From the NCBI GenBank assembly GCA_964652585.1, contig CAZZDA010000002.1, positions 1-47,923 on the forward strand: DNA of 47,923 nucleotides, read 5' to 3'. The position numbers were made by a program, and so were the translations under genes. The notes under the pieces are model-generated. The model saw only the letters and a program-made list of their open reading frames with translations. It had not been told where the DNA came from and made no database searches. Below are positions 32,963 to 41,927 of the stretch, in pieces (the first letter of the stretch is position 1; each line of letters starts with the position of its first letter). This stretch comes from CAZZDA01 sp964652585 (lineage in GTDB: Bacteria; Patescibacteriota; Patescibacteriia; UBA1544).

Positions 32963-33310
32963 ATGGAGAAAGTTATTGACACAATCGTGAACATTGGAGT
33001 GGACACATACGCGCAGCGTTTTACCGTGTGCTTCAGAGACATCCTCGGCAACACCTTTACTCAGGACGGCCTCTTTGCCTTTGAGAGAGACGAAGAAGGG
33101 CGGAAAACCGGTATTATGGAGATCATTGCGGATCCTTCGGAGCAGGGAAATGAGGACTTGAGAGACATGCTGCTTCGGAGCGAGGAGGTCACTCACGCGC
33201 TGAAAGAAGGTATCTGGGATATTCTCTATGGAGTTGAGTATGACATTATGCACCCTTTTGATGGGATGGCGGTCGAGCGTCTCACGAAGACTGTTAAGAC
33301 AAGGGTGTAG
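32963..33310 (+). CDS. Unknown acidic protein
   Basis: 115 residues from the ATG at 32963. Mixed alpha/beta; DTYAQRFTVCFRDILGNTF, RKTGIMEIIADPSEQGNEDL, ALKEGIWDILYGVEYDIMHP. No family recognised. Preceded by a hairpin and by a possible attenuated leader, so its expression is probably controlled after initiation. Confidence 0.55.
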   Translation: MEKVIDTIVNIGVDTYAQRFTVCFRDILGNTFTQDGLFAFERDEEGRKTGIMEIIADPSEQGNEDLRDMLLRSEEVTHALKEGIWDILYGVEYDIMHPFDGMAVERLTKTVKTRV

Positions 33311-33340
33311 GAACATTATTATTTAATCATTCACACACAT

Positions 33341-33541
33341 ATGAAGCATTTCAATAACGCATTCGCGGAGAAGTATAGGAAGTCACTTCTTTTGAGGGGT
33401 ATTGTAGAGAGGAGAAAGAAAGAACGAGGGAACACATATCTTGAGGATAAGGAAATGTCCACTCTCGCACTTTTGCTTTTCACTATGAGCTCATTGATTG
33501 CCATCGGTGTCATTTCTTTCGTAATTTTACTCATTCTTTAA
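33341..33541 (+). CDS. Small single-span membrane protein
   Basis: 66 residues. A basic cytoplasmic-like segment (KSLLLRGIVERRKKERG) is followed by a long C-terminal hydrophobic helix at about 42-66 (LLLFTMSSLIAIGVISFVIL). A/T-rich leader, no Shine-Dalgarno. Function unknown. Confidence 0.55.
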   Translation: MKHFNNAFAEKYRKSLLLRGIVERRKKERGNTYLEDKEMSTLALLLFTMSSLIAIGVISFVILLIL

Positions 33542-33558
33542 TCACTAAGACATAATAT

Positions 33559-33753
33559 ATGTGCAATGAAATAGAAGTCGGACACGCTATGCTCATAGGG
33601 GCCGGACTGATAACATGGATCTTTATAACGGCGAAGATTGCTCTTTTCTTGGAGGAAAGGTTTAGTTTGGACATGTGGTCTTTCTTGGCGATAGCAATGC
33701 TAGTTATGGGGGTTATACCACTAATTATTACAGGACTCATCTTAATCACATAG
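33559..33753 (+). CDS. Two-span membrane protein
   Basis: 64 residues with hydrophobic helices at about 10-29 (MLIGAGLITWIFITAKIALF) and 41-63 (LAIAMLVMGVIPLIITGLIL) joined by EERFSLDMW. Could be a holin-like or superinfection-related membrane protein; no family recognised. Confidence 0.55.
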   Translation: MCNEIEVGHAMLIGAGLITWIFITAKIALFLEERFSLDMWSFLAIAMLVMGVIPLIITGLILIT

Positions 33754-33756
33754 CAT

Positions 33757-33957
33757 ATGGCAAACAACGTACCAATCAATGAAGTGACCGCCGTGGCAAA
33801 GGCAATGAAGGTATATGGCGGATCATTTGTGAAGGCGTTGGGAGAGGCATTACTTCGTGCCGACCCATACAACGTGCACAAGATTTACACGACATGGCCG
33901 GAGCTCTGGAAGGAGTATAAAAGCGCGTCGGAGCGTATGCCTTCCGAGGATTACTAA
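33757..33957 (+). CDS. Unknown small protein
   Basis: 66 residues, helical, with Trp/Tyr-rich C-terminal half (YNVHKIYTTWPELWKEYKSA). Starts three bases after the previous stop. No family. Confidence 0.5.
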   Translation: MANNVPINEVTAVAKAMKVYGGSFVKALGEALLRADPYNVHKIYTTWPELWKEYKSASERMPSEDY

Positions 33958-33969
33958 TATCGTAAAGCT

Positions 33970-34155
33970 ATGAAAAATCTCATCATTAAATTCTTTAATC
34001 GTCCGGACGTTCTTCCTCCATTTCTCAACATAACGAAGATGAAAGACAGGCAGGGCTATCTCATTGGAACTGATCCGAACAATTTTCTGCACTTTAAGAC
34101 AAAAGCGGAAATGATGGTCTATGTACATGATTGGCTCAGTAAGGAAATGAAATAA
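33970..34155 (+). CDS. Unknown small protein
   Basis: 61 residues (MKNLIIKFFNRPDVLPPFLN, ...MMVYVHDWLSKEMK). Its stop TAA overlaps the next ATG by one base. No family. Confidence 0.5.
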   Translation: MKNLIIKFFNRPDVLPPFLNITKMKDRQGYLIGTDPNNFLHFKTKAEMMVYVHDWLSKEMK

Positions 34156-34580
34156 TGAATATGAATAGTATGAATAGTAGTATGAAAAAGATAACGTCTC
34201 TTGCACCTCGTTCACAGGTTGTATATGTATATGAAGCGGAGTATCGATTACTCAATGATGACGGTAGCCCAAACGACGAGGGTGCCGTTGTTGTGGGAAG
34301 GTTTAATAAGGAGCTATACACACTCCACATCAACCGCACATGGGAGATGAAACACTATAATGTATACCCAGCAGGAAGTTGGACAGCATTTTTACAACAA
34401 GCTATCTTCAGGGTAACGAGAGCAATATATATGGAACGTGAACTTGGTTATGGTCCTTATGATCCGATGTACGAACCCGGAGAGTATAAGAGAGATGACT
34501 TTCCCACTCTTACCGTTGTGTACTTCATAGACGATGAGAAATACGCGCTGGCTCTTAAAAACGTAAGAGAGAAAAAGTGA
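34155..34580 (+). CDS. Unknown protein
   Basis: 141 residues, beta-rich, aromatic-rich (VVYVYEAEYRLLNDDGSPND, LGYGPYDPMYEPGEYKRDD, TLTVVYFIDDEKYALALKN). Several ATGs at the start (34155, 34161, 34170, 34182) make the exact start uncertain. It is the last gene before a strong terminator. Confidence 0.5.
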   Translation: MNMNSMNSSMKKITSLAPRSQVVYVYEAEYRLLNDDGSPNDEGAVVVGRFNKELYTLHINRTWEMKHYNVYPAGSWTAFLQQAIFRVTRAIYMERELGYGPYDPMYEPGEYKRDDFPTLTVVYFIDDEKYALALKNVREKK

Positions 34581-34583
34581 AAC

Positions 34584-34610
34584 AAAAAGACCCCATTACA
34601 GGGTCTTTTT
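34584..34610 (+). terminator. Terminator of the accessory block
   Basis: AAAAAGACCC - CATTACA - GGGTCTTTTT: a perfect 10-bp stem with U-run, four bases after the previous stop. Confidence 0.95.
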
Positions 34611-34619
34611 GTGTACACC

Positions 34620-34795
34620 GGAGAACCGCCTTTTGTCTGGGTGCGACCCAAGTATGGTGCCCTTGCATGCAGGGGACGGCATAACCGATCAAACGGAGGC
34701 GTACCTCCTCTCCGACATACTAAGTATAGTAAACTAATACTAGCCCCGCAAGGGGGATGATACTATAACACAAAACTCTCCTATTGGAGAGCTCT
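34620..34795. other. Hairpin cluster upstream of terminase genes (possible packaging site or ncRNA)
   Basis: No gene. Five perfect dyads in 160 bases: TGGGT-GCG-ACCCA (34638-34650), CCC-TTGCATGCA-GGG (34660-34674), GGAGG-CGTA-CCTCC (34695-34708), CCCC-GCAA-GGGG (34744-34755) and CTCTCC-TATT-GGAGAG (34776-34791). Position just before the terminase genes fits a pac/cos recognition region; a structured RNA is the alternative. Confidence 0.45.
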
Positions 34796-34886
34796 ATGTC
34801 GTCGCAAGCAAAACGCTTTCGTTGGATCCAAACCTGTACCTGCAAATGTAGTATAACATTCTCAAGAAAAGAAGTACACAAGTATT

Positions 34887-34916
34887 TTGACGAAATGAAA
34901 TATAATGGTGTATACT
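34887..34916 (+). promoter_or_regulatory. Promoter of packaging/head operon
   Basis: TTGACG (34887-34892), 18-base spacer, TATACT (34911-34916). The next ATG is only six bases downstream, so the message would be leaderless. No TTATCCACA box is present, unlike the other promoters. Confidence 0.6.
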
Positions 34917-34922
34917 GTAGGC

Positions 34923-35066
34923 ATGAAAAAGAAGGGTCAGTGTATCACACCCGGATGTACAAACTTGGGACAATCGAAAGGAGGCGGGAAGCGTCATGCT
35001 CTTTGTGTGACGTGCAGGAGGAGATTGAAGAGGGCACAAAAGAAAAACAATGCCGTGAGTATTTAA
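34923..35066 (+). CDS. 47-residue zinc-finger protein related to the TerS N-terminus
   Basis: Frame MKKKGQCITPGCTNLGQSKG... with CVTC and a basic tail (RRRLKRAQKK). The Cys pattern C-x3-GCTNL ... C-x2-C resembles the zinc finger at residues 28-50 of the next gene product (CAAEGCTNL ... YCSSAC), suggesting duplication. Directly behind a promoter. Likely DNA-binding, perhaps in packaging. Confidence 0.55.
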   Translation: MKKKGQCITPGCTNLGQSKGGGKRHALCVTCRRRLKRAQKKNNAVSI

Positions 35067-35075
35067 TCTGTCAAT

Positions 35076-35750
35076 ATGCCAAACACTGTCCTCAAAACCA
35101 AAAAGGGGAAGAAGAACGGGAAAAAAGAAAAGAAAGCCCCGGTTGTTCACGGTGTGTGTGCCGCTGAGGGATGTACCAACCTTGTTATGGGGGCTCGCAG
35201 AAAGTATTGTTCCTCTGCTTGTCGCGCAAGAAGTCTTGCTGCTGTTGTGGAAGCACAAGGACATCAGCAATATGGAGCGGTCTCGGAATATAAACCTGAG
35301 TACGCGAAAGAAAAACTCGAAGAGTATTTGGATGAATGTCGCAAGGCGAGTGATCCTGAATATGTACCCACTTCATCATCGTTCTTTAAGATGCAGAAGG
35401 TACAACTACCCTCAAAGAAGAAGTACGCGCGATTTCTTGGGTATTCACCGCGTATCCTTGCGGAATGGGAAAGCGCACACTTGGAATTTGCAGAAGCAAT
35501 GGACTACCTCATGGAGGAGCAGGAGTACATGCTCACTAACGGTGGTCTTGCCGGTCATTTCAATCCGGCTATTACCGCTATGCTCCTTAACGCCCATCAT
35601 GGTGTGATACCGGAGACAAAGCAAACAACACGCCATGAGATGCTTGGTGTGGTAAAGCACTTTTATTCAAAGGTCGATGAACTGGAATCAAAGAAGACAA
35701 AGATACATGAGCATTCCCCAGAACAACTTGGACCCGGCGATTCAAAGTAA
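35076..35750 (+). CDS. Terminase small subunit with N-terminal zinc finger
   Basis: 224 residues. A Lys-rich start leads into a zinc-finger-like segment at 28-50 (CAAEGCTNL...KYCSSACRAR). The C-terminal part fits terminase small subunits: ARFLGYSPRILAEWESAHLEFAEAM split around residues 118-145 (helix-turn-helix plus LEFAEAMDYLMEEQ), then LTNGGLAGHFNPAITAMLL and HHGVIPET. It would bind the packaging site and regulate the motor. The large-subunit gene starts within its last codons. Confidence 0.75.
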   Translation: MPNTVLKTKKGKKNGKKEKKAPVVHGVCAAEGCTNLVMGARRKYCSSACRARSLAAVVEAQGHQQYGAVSEYKPEYAKEKLEEYLDECRKASDPEYVPTSSSFFKMQKVQLPSKKKYARFLGYSPRILAEWESAHLEFAEAMDYLMEEQEYMLTNGGLAGHFNPAITAMLLNAHHGVIPETKQTTRHEMLGVVKHFYSKVDELESKKTKIHEHSPEQLGPGDSK

Positions 35751-37521
35751 GATTGAGAAAGAAGTGATGAAGATGGTGAAGTATCGCCAGAACATTCGTG
35801 AATTTATTTTTGATATGTGGGGACTCACACCTCAGCCGGTGCGCCCTGAATACGCGAAACAATGGGATGAGGTGTGCCTTGCTACCGGTGAGAGGTGGGA
35901 GGAGCTCAAAGAAACAGTGACAGGAGACTGGTTTGGCTACCCCTCTGATGCTGATAATCGCGGTACAAAAGAGTGGTATTGGTATACCAAGAATGGATAT
36001 GTCTTTGGTCGTTCTGAATTCTTGAAGCAAAAACATTTCTCATGGCAGCAAAATCTTGTCCTTATGGGGGTGGAAAAGGCGGCTAAAGGGGAAGCGAGTA
36101 GACTTTTAACAACGGTGTCGGGCCATGGGACGGGGAAATCCGCCACTACATCATGGATTATTCTTTGGTTTTTATATTGTTACTTCGGTGCTCAGGTGCC
36201 TGTTACAGCTCCTACAAGTCATCAGATGCACGATGTGCTCTGGAAAGAGCTCTCTATTTGGATAAAGCGCATGCCTGAGGATAAGGCGGAGCTGTACGAA
36301 TGGTCTTCTGAGTATGTCCGTATGGCATATGATCCGGAAGCGTGGTTTGCGCGTGCTCGAACATCAACAAAGGAAAATACGGAGGCCATCGCCGGTGTCC
36401 ACTCAGACCATGTTGCTATCGCCGTTGATGAGGCGAGTGGTGTACCGCAACAAGTATACGAAACGGCCGAAGGTGCCCTCACATCAGGTAATGTGTTCGT
36501 CTTTCTTATCTCAAACGGCACACAGTCTATGGGGTACTTCTTCGACTCGCACCATTCGCAGAAGAAACAATGGCAGTGCTTCGCGTTTAATAGTGAAGAA
36601 AGCCCTCTCGTGGATCGACAATACATCATACTGAAAGTGTTGAGGCATGGAAAGAATAGTGAGGAGTACAAAATCCGTGTATCAGGAGGTTTCCCGGGGG
36701 AGGATGCAATGGATGATAGTGGGTATGTACAGCTCTTTACCCCACAGCGTATTATTGTGAGACCTGAGAGCGACATCATTCCCTTCACAGGACGTAAGAT
36801 ATTGGGAGTGGATCCTTCAGGAGAAGGAGATGACATTGCCGCTTTCGCTATCCGTGACCAATTCAAGACAGGTGTTGTTGAGCGTATGTCGATAACAAAC
36901 CCCAAAAGGATTGCTGAGGCCATTCTCACACTCATGGACGTGTACAATATCAAGTCGGAAGATGTTGTTGTTGGTGCTTTTGGTGTTGGTACTGATGTGG
37001 GGAAAGAGGTGGCGATTGCAACACACGGAAAGTGTAATATCTATACACCACTTGAGGGAACACAGCCGGAAAAAGAGGAGGAATATAATGTTGAATTCTT
37101 CACCCGTCTCCCGAATGAGCTCCAGAATCCATACATGGATGATGTGCGTACACTTCAGCTCCGAGAGGAAGATGTACATGAGGAAGCGGTGGACCTCTTC
37201 CAGAACCTTCGAGCACTCATGTACTTCCGACTGAATACTCTCCTCAACGGCGGTTTGGAAATCCTTGACAAAAATGTGGATAACTCCACTATCAAATATC
37301 AGTTGTCTATGATAAAGTATAAGCGCACATTGCAAGGCAATAAGATACAATTGATGTCAAAGAAAGAGATGAAGAAGCTCGGGATACAGTCTCCGAATGA
37401 AGCAGATGCTATTGCCTTAACAACATTACGAATACTTGACTCAGTGCCGGTCGTGGTGCCCGGCGCGCAACAAAAGGAGGATACCGTCCTCACTGATGAC
37501 GAGCGTTTCTCCGCCCTTTAA
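35707..37521 (+). CDS. Terminase large subunit
   Basis: 604 residues from the ATG at 35707 (an in-frame ATG at 35677 would add ten). ATPase: Walker A SGHGTGKSATTSW at about 137-149, Walker B VAIAVDEASG near 240. Nuclease (RNase H fold): ILGVDPSGEGDD around 360, VVVGAFGVGTDVGKE and the late acidic SPNEADAIALT. Motor for headful or cos-type DNA packaging into the prohead, docking on the portal encoded next. Overlap of 44 bases with the small subunit gene. Confidence 0.9.
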   Translation: MSIPQNNLDPAIQSKIEKEVMKMVKYRQNIREFIFDMWGLTPQPVRPEYAKQWDEVCLATGERWEELKETVTGDWFGYPSDADNRGTKEWYWYTKNGYVFGRSEFLKQKHFSWQQNLVLMGVEKAAKGEASRLLTTVSGHGTGKSATTSWIILWFLYCYFGAQVPVTAPTSHQMHDVLWKELSIWIKRMPEDKAELYEWSSEYVRMAYDPEAWFARARTSTKENTEAIAGVHSDHVAIAVDEASGVPQQVYETAEGALTSGNVFVFLISNGTQSMGYFFDSHHSQKKQWQCFAFNSEESPLVDRQYIILKVLRHGKNSEEYKIRVSGGFPGEDAMDDSGYVQLFTPQRIIVRPESDIIPFTGRKILGVDPSGEGDDIAAFAIRDQFKTGVVERMSITNPKRIAEAILTLMDVYNIKSEDVVVGAFGVGTDVGKEVAIATHGKCNIYTPLEGTQPEKEEEYNVEFFTRLPNELQNPYMDDVRTLQLREEDVHEEAVDLFQNLRALMYFRLNTLLNGGLEILDKNVDNSTIKYQLSMIKYKRTLQGNKIQLMSKKEMKKLGIQSPNEADAIALTTLRILDSVPVVVPGAQQKEDTVLTDDERFSAL

Positions 37522-37538
37522 TCATTTTCTTTTTTTGT

Positions 37539-39512
37539 ATGTCAGAGACAAACACACAAACACCCACCACGAAGGAGGACGTAAAAGAGCTGCACATTGA
37601 CGGCGATGAGAAGAAATGGCGCGACTCAGACCTTCTTCTCTTTTCAGGAATGCAGCAAGACCGTGACAAGCCGTATACGGAACTTGACGGCATGACACCT
37701 GTACAGTATTACGAGAGCAACCGCAAGAAAGACCTTGCGTATATCCCGCCGAAGAAGAATAAGCAGGATGTGCGTATCGCTTCCGGTGTGACGCGCGATA
37801 AAGACACCACCATGCTCTCTACCATGCTCTCCATGGACTTTGAGCCGGATGTGACCGCTTTTGATACTGATGCCATGGAGGTGCATGAGCTCGGCGACCA
37901 CATGGCGGATCTCAACAAGAAGAGCCGCGAGATTGAAGTATGGGACAAAAAGCGCGGTATCGTGTATAGGGAACTTATCTCACAAGGAGATGTCTTTTTG
38001 CTCGAATTTTATCATGAGCGATATGAGCCCATTGAGACGAAAAAGGTGGGATGGGACCCTGCGAAGAATAAAATCTCCGAATACAACCATGCGGACAGGC
38101 GCTTGAAGAAGGTGTTTTCCGAGTGCAGTGTCCGCATGGTAAACATGAAAAAGGTGTACGTGAAAGACGTGCACACCGAGTATATTGAGGATCAGGGCGC
38201 CGTGGCAATCGTGAATGTATGTAAGCGTGCCACGGTCAAGGCGACATATGGGAAATGGGACAGGTGGGAGAATGTACCGTATGCGACGCAGATTGAGGGG
38301 CTTGATACCATTGACGGACCGAACTATAAATCATTTGGTACTCACGGTATTGCCGAAGACGAAGTGGCGGAGATTATGCTGTTTGATAAAGACAATCAGC
38401 GCTTCCAAATCTATCTCAATGGTGTGCCGATGCTTCCCTATAACTATTCGTTGCGTGAAGTGTCTCCGTCGGGTGACATTCCTCTATCGCAGGGGAAGTT
38501 TGAGCCAATCTCCGGCTTCTATCTTTCCAAAAGTATGCCGTCGAAGACGAAGATTGAGGACGAGGTGCTTTCCGAGGCCACGACACTCATGATTGAGGGA
38601 ATGCGACAGGGGCGCAAACCACCAATGGGAACCACGGCACGCAAGGCAACGGCGAGTAATCTCTTTATTGCCGGCAATGTAACACCTGACGTTAAGAAAG
38701 GGCAATATTTCCCTCTTATGGATAATCCGGGACTCACCGCGGCGGACTTCTCTTTCTATAAGCTCATACGCGACTCCATCGACGAGAAGACGGTAAACTC
38801 GGCATATAGTGGTGATGGCGCGTCTTCCGGTGACCCGACGGCGACTCAGGTACAGCAGGAAAAGGAACAGCAGATGCTCAAGCTCGGTCTGGCGCTTGAT
38901 GGTGTGATAAATCTTGAGCGTCGCATGACATGGCTCCGTATCTACAATATCCTCACGCACTGGACCAAGAAGTATGATCCGCATATGAGTAACCTTCAGG
39001 CGGAACTCTACGGCCAGTACCGCAAATTCTCGGTCAATACCACCGTGGACGGCGGAAATAAAGGGAAGCGTATCATCCGCTTTGCTCCCGAGGGTGAATT
39101 CCCGTCGGTACACGATATGCTTTCCGAGGAGAAGGTATTGTCCGATCAGTACAATACATCAGTGCGCGTTTCTTACCTCGATCCTGAAAACCTGCGCGCG
39201 ATGAAATACACCTACTTTATTGTGGTGAACGCGACATCACGGACCAATGACATGCTGACACAGGTGCTCTTTGTGCGGAATGTGCGGGAGGCAATAGAGC
39301 TCTTTGGTGCTGAGGCACTCAAACTCGACTATGTGAAGCAGCGATACGCGACGGTTATCAATGAAGATTACAACAAATTCTTCGCAAAAGTGGACATTAT
39401 GGACATGATACGGGAGCGACAGCAGGGTATGGAGTCCGAGTCCGCGACACCCGCGCCTAATTCCATGGGCGCAAAGAAGGATAAGGGGGCACTTCGCCCC
39501 GTGGTAGGGTAA
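37539..39512 (+). CDS. Portal protein
   Basis: 657 residues, in the range of large portal proteins. Assigned by position directly after the terminase and by its mixed layout: N-terminal wing (RIASGVTRDKDTTMLSTML), stem/helical clip region, and a long C-terminal part with helices (QQEKEQQMLKLGLALDGVIN, RRMTWLRIYNILTHW) as in P22/N4-type portals, ending in a Pro/Ser tail. It forms the dodecameric DNA entry ring. Confidence 0.75.
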   Translation: MSETNTQTPTTKEDVKELHIDGDEKKWRDSDLLLFSGMQQDRDKPYTELDGMTPVQYYESNRKKDLAYIPPKKNKQDVRIASGVTRDKDTTMLSTMLSMDFEPDVTAFDTDAMEVHELGDHMADLNKKSREIEVWDKKRGIVYRELISQGDVFLLEFYHERYEPIETKKVGWDPAKNKISEYNHADRRLKKVFSECSVRMVNMKKVYVKDVHTEYIEDQGAVAIVNVCKRATVKATYGKWDRWENVPYATQIEGLDTIDGPNYKSFGTHGIAEDEVAEIMLFDKDNQRFQIYLNGVPMLPYNYSLREVSPSGDIPLSQGKFEPISGFYLSKSMPSKTKIEDEVLSEATTLMIEGMRQGRKPPMGTTARKATASNLFIAGNVTPDVKKGQYFPLMDNPGLTAADFSFYKLIRDSIDEKTVNSAYSGDGASSGDPTATQVQQEKEQQMLKLGLALDGVINLERRMTWLRIYNILTHWTKKYDPHMSNLQAELYGQYRKFSVNTTVDGGNKGKRIIRFAPEGEFPSVHDMLSEEKVLSDQYNTSVRVSYLDPENLRAMKYTYFIVVNATSRTNDMLTQVLFVRNVREAIELFGAEALKLDYVKQRYATVINEDYNKFFAKVDIMDMIRERQQGMESESATPAPNSMGAKKDKGALRPVVG

Positions 39513-39513
39513 T

Positions 39514-40062
39514 ATGAATATACTGCGAACAGTACAAAAGATACGATATGCCGTATTTGGCGCCGTACTCGCTCCTGAGATGCGTAAAACGCAAAAAGAG
39601 CGTGATACCTATCTCGCGCTTCAGAAACGCCTCAGAGAGGATATTGAGCGGTTTGAGGAGCATAAGAAGAATATCACTGTGCGTGATATTATGCGCGAAC
39701 GCCTCGCCGGTCTGAACCCGCGACTACTCGATAAGGTGAGCGAGGATGACAGTGAGCTTTTGGATTATATGCTCAAAGAAGCGGGCGACAGTGATGAAGT
39801 ATTTGAGGGACGAAAGAAAGAATTTTTGGCGCGCATGCACGATCTTGCGAAGAATGATGAGCTCGTACTCTTGATTGACTGGCTGGTACGGAATCAGACA
39901 CTTATCACGGCACGCGAGGCGCAAACACAAGAAGCTATCAATTTCGGCCGAGCCACGTTAAACGGCCTTGAATTGGTAAAAGAGGAAATCGAGCGATACG
40001 CCGGTCTCTATAAAGAGAGCCACGCCGGCGAGGAGCCGTTCGATGAACACACGGCTGTGTAG
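39514..40062 (+). CDS. Unknown helical head-operon protein
   Basis: 182 residues, almost entirely helical and charged (QKRLREDIERFEEHKKN, RKKEFLARMHDLAKNDELVL). It starts one base after the portal stop. Could be a head chaperone, part of scaffold, or a protease-like maturation factor, but no catalytic motif is seen. Confidence 0.55.
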   Translation: MNILRTVQKIRYAVFGAVLAPEMRKTQKERDTYLALQKRLREDIERFEEHKKNITVRDIMRERLAGLNPRLLDKVSEDDSELLDYMLKEAGDSDEVFEGRKKEFLARMHDLAKNDELVLLIDWLVRNQTLITAREAQTQEAINFGRATLNGLELVKEEIERYAGLYKESHAGEEPFDEHTAV

Positions 40063-40095
40063 TACGGCCATATTATTATTTATTTTTTATTCCAC

Positions 40096-40755
40096 ATGGA
40101 TGAAGCAATGAAATTGAAGTTGTCCGAGGCCGGTATGACCGATGCTATTGAGACAATTGAGGGTCTCGAAAAAGACCTGAGTACGGAAAAAGAAGGCCGT
40201 GAGGCGGACACGAAAGCTCATGAGGAGGCAATAAAGACGAAAGACGAGATCATTGAGAAGAAAAATCAGGATCTTGCCGGAGCTCGTCGGAAGTACAAAA
40301 AACTTGCCGACATGACTGAGGAGGAACGTAATGAACTCTCGGAAAAAGAGCGTGAGCTTCTTGAGCGTCAGGAAAAATTGGAAGAGGATAAGAAGAAGTC
40401 TGATGAAGAGCGTGCTGAGCGTGAAGCGAAGGAGCGCAATGACGCTATTGACAGAGTAATCAAACAAAAGGTCGGAGAGAATGAGGAGCTTGCCGAGCGC
40501 GTGAAAAACAACATTGACCGCATTAAAGATGCCGATACACTGGTGACGGAAACGGAGATTGAAACCCTTGTCGGTGATGCGTACAATATGCTTGGTGAGC
40601 CGGCTCCCGAGGGTCCGGGTACTGTACTCGGCTCAGACAGGGGAGATGCCCCGGGCGGAAAAGAGGGTGACTTTGCGGACTCCTCACAGGGGAAAGACCT
40701 CGCTTCTCGCATGGGTCTCGCGCAGTCGCGGGAGGAAGGAGGAGAGCAGAAATAA
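40096..40755 (+). CDS. Scaffolding protein (putative)
   Basis: 219 residues. Long coiled coil at about 20-120 (IEGLEKDLSTEKEGREADTK, EKERELLERQEKLEEDKKK), then a helical C-terminal part and a flexible Gly/Pro tail (GEPAPEGPGTVLGSDRGDAP). This is the usual form of phage scaffolds, located between portal and capsid genes. A/T-rich leader TTATTTATTTTTTATTCC instead of a Shine-Dalgarno. Confidence 0.65.
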   Translation: MDEAMKLKLSEAGMTDAIETIEGLEKDLSTEKEGREADTKAHEEAIKTKDEIIEKKNQDLAGARRKYKKLADMTEEERNELSEKERELLERQEKLEEDKKKSDEERAEREAKERNDAIDRVIKQKVGENEELAERVKNNIDRIKDADTLVTETEIETLVGDAYNMLGEPAPEGPGTVLGSDRGDAPGGKEGDFADSSQGKDLASRMGLAQSREEGGEQK

Positions 40756-40787
40756 TCTCCCTATTATTCGTTTTGTAATCTATTGAT

Positions 40788-41375
40788 ATGTCAGAAGAAC
40801 AGAACAACGAGAAAGAGGTATTGTCTATCTCGAAAGACGAGTTGCAGGCAATGCTTAACGATGCCGCCGAGCGTGGTGCTCAGATGGCAAAAGACTCCGG
40901 TCAGACAGGGCTTGTCCGTAAAGCCGTGAAAGAACATTTTGCGAGCTTGCGCTTTATTGACGGTCGTGCTGTTGTCGGATTTGCCAATAAGGGTACAGAG
41001 AATCGTCCGCAGTATGTGTACACGATTCAGGATCCGAAGAATCCGAAGGAGAACATTGAAATGGTAGAGCTTATTCTTGAAGGAATGAAAGAGAGTGAAG
41101 CCATGCCGGTGAACTTCATTGAATTCCTTTCGGAAACACCGCGCGTGCGCTGTAAGATTGTGAAGAAGACCGAGGAACCGTGGGAGATCACACAGGGCAC
41201 AACGGAGCGTACCACGGTGCCTGAGGGCTCGTATGAGGTATCCTATCAGGGGTATCGCGTGCCGGTTTCCATTGAGGGAAAGACAACCGTCTTCACACTG
41301 GAAATCCCGGGCTCTGAATCTGCCGACGGGAAAGCACGCACACTGGATGTCCACGAGGACTACGTGAACATCTAA
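40788..41375 (+). CDS. Unknown head-operon protein
   Basis: 195 residues. Helical acidic N-terminus (ISKDELQAMLNDAAERGAQ) and a beta-rich remainder (RAVVGFANKGTENRPQYVY, RVPVSIEGKTTVFTLEIPG). No family recognised; probably a structural or assembly protein. Confidence 0.5.
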   Translation: MSEEQNNEKEVLSISKDELQAMLNDAAERGAQMAKDSGQTGLVRKAVKEHFASLRFIDGRAVVGFANKGTENRPQYVYTIQDPKNPKENIEMVELILEGMKESEAMPVNFIEFLSETPRVRCKIVKKTEEPWEITQGTTERTTVPEGSYEVSYQGYRVPVSIEGKTTVFTLEIPGSESADGKARTLDVHEDYVNI

Positions 41376-41407
41376 TCTATTATTCATTGTAATGTATTGT
41401 TATATCT

Positions 41408-41926
41408 ATGATTAGTGTAGAATTACCAGAAGTGAAAGCGGCTGAACTCAATGCTGAGATTGCTTTGTATGTGAAGCATGGAGTGATTGAGAAGGAAGCC
41501 GTAAAGGGTCTGCGTAAGAACGCGGACAAGGTGGCATTCATTACCAATCTCTACAAAGAGCATGGGGTGATTCTTGAGGTGACCAAGGAGGCGCTGAAAG
41601 ACCATAAGGATCTCATTGACGCTTTTGTCAAAGCGAATAATGAGGTTGATGGTGTGGAAGAGGGTGAGGTGCTGCTTATCGACACAGTTGATGTTGAAAA
41701 CTATCTCGGGCTCATTGACCCGAATACTCCGGAGCCGCCCCAAGCACCTGAGGTGAAGAAAGAGGGGTGTGAAGCGGAAGAGCTTGTCTACCAAGGGAAG
41801 ACGGTGGTAAGTACGGAAAATCGCATTCTGAGCGGTAAGCTGTATAAGCTCGTGAAGATTGCCGACGGTACCGAGTACACCATCACACCGCAGGAATTTG
41901 AAGACGAGGTTAATCCGCGCGCGTAA
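41408..41926 (+). CDS. Unknown head-operon protein
   Basis: 172 residues. Helical first half (AELNAEIALYVKHGVIEKEA, ALKDHKDLIDAFVKANNEVD), Pro-rich linker (NTPEPPQAPEVKKEG), small beta C-terminus (VVSTENRILSGKLYKLVK). No family recognised. Leader is TTATTCATTGTAATG-type without Shine-Dalgarno. Confidence 0.5.
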   Translation: MISVELPEVKAAELNAEIALYVKHGVIEKEAVKGLRKNADKVAFITNLYKEHGVILEVTKEALKDHKDLIDAFVKANNEVDGVEEGEVLLIDTVDVENYLGLIDPNTPEPPQAPEVKKEGCEAEELVYQGKTVVSTENRILSGKLYKLVKIADGTEYTITPQEFEDEVNPRA

Positions 41927-41927
41927 T

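Noticed and set aside
34784..35167. Overlapping Cys-rich frame of 127 codons
   Set aside because: It overlaps two frames with shared zinc-finger signatures and the promoter at 34887 points to the frame at 34923 instead.
37265..37283. TTGACA and TGTGGATAA inside the terminase large subunit gene
   Set aside because: No -10 at the right distance and the box lies inside the would-be spacer; it encodes Val-Asp-Asn-Ser and is taken as chance.
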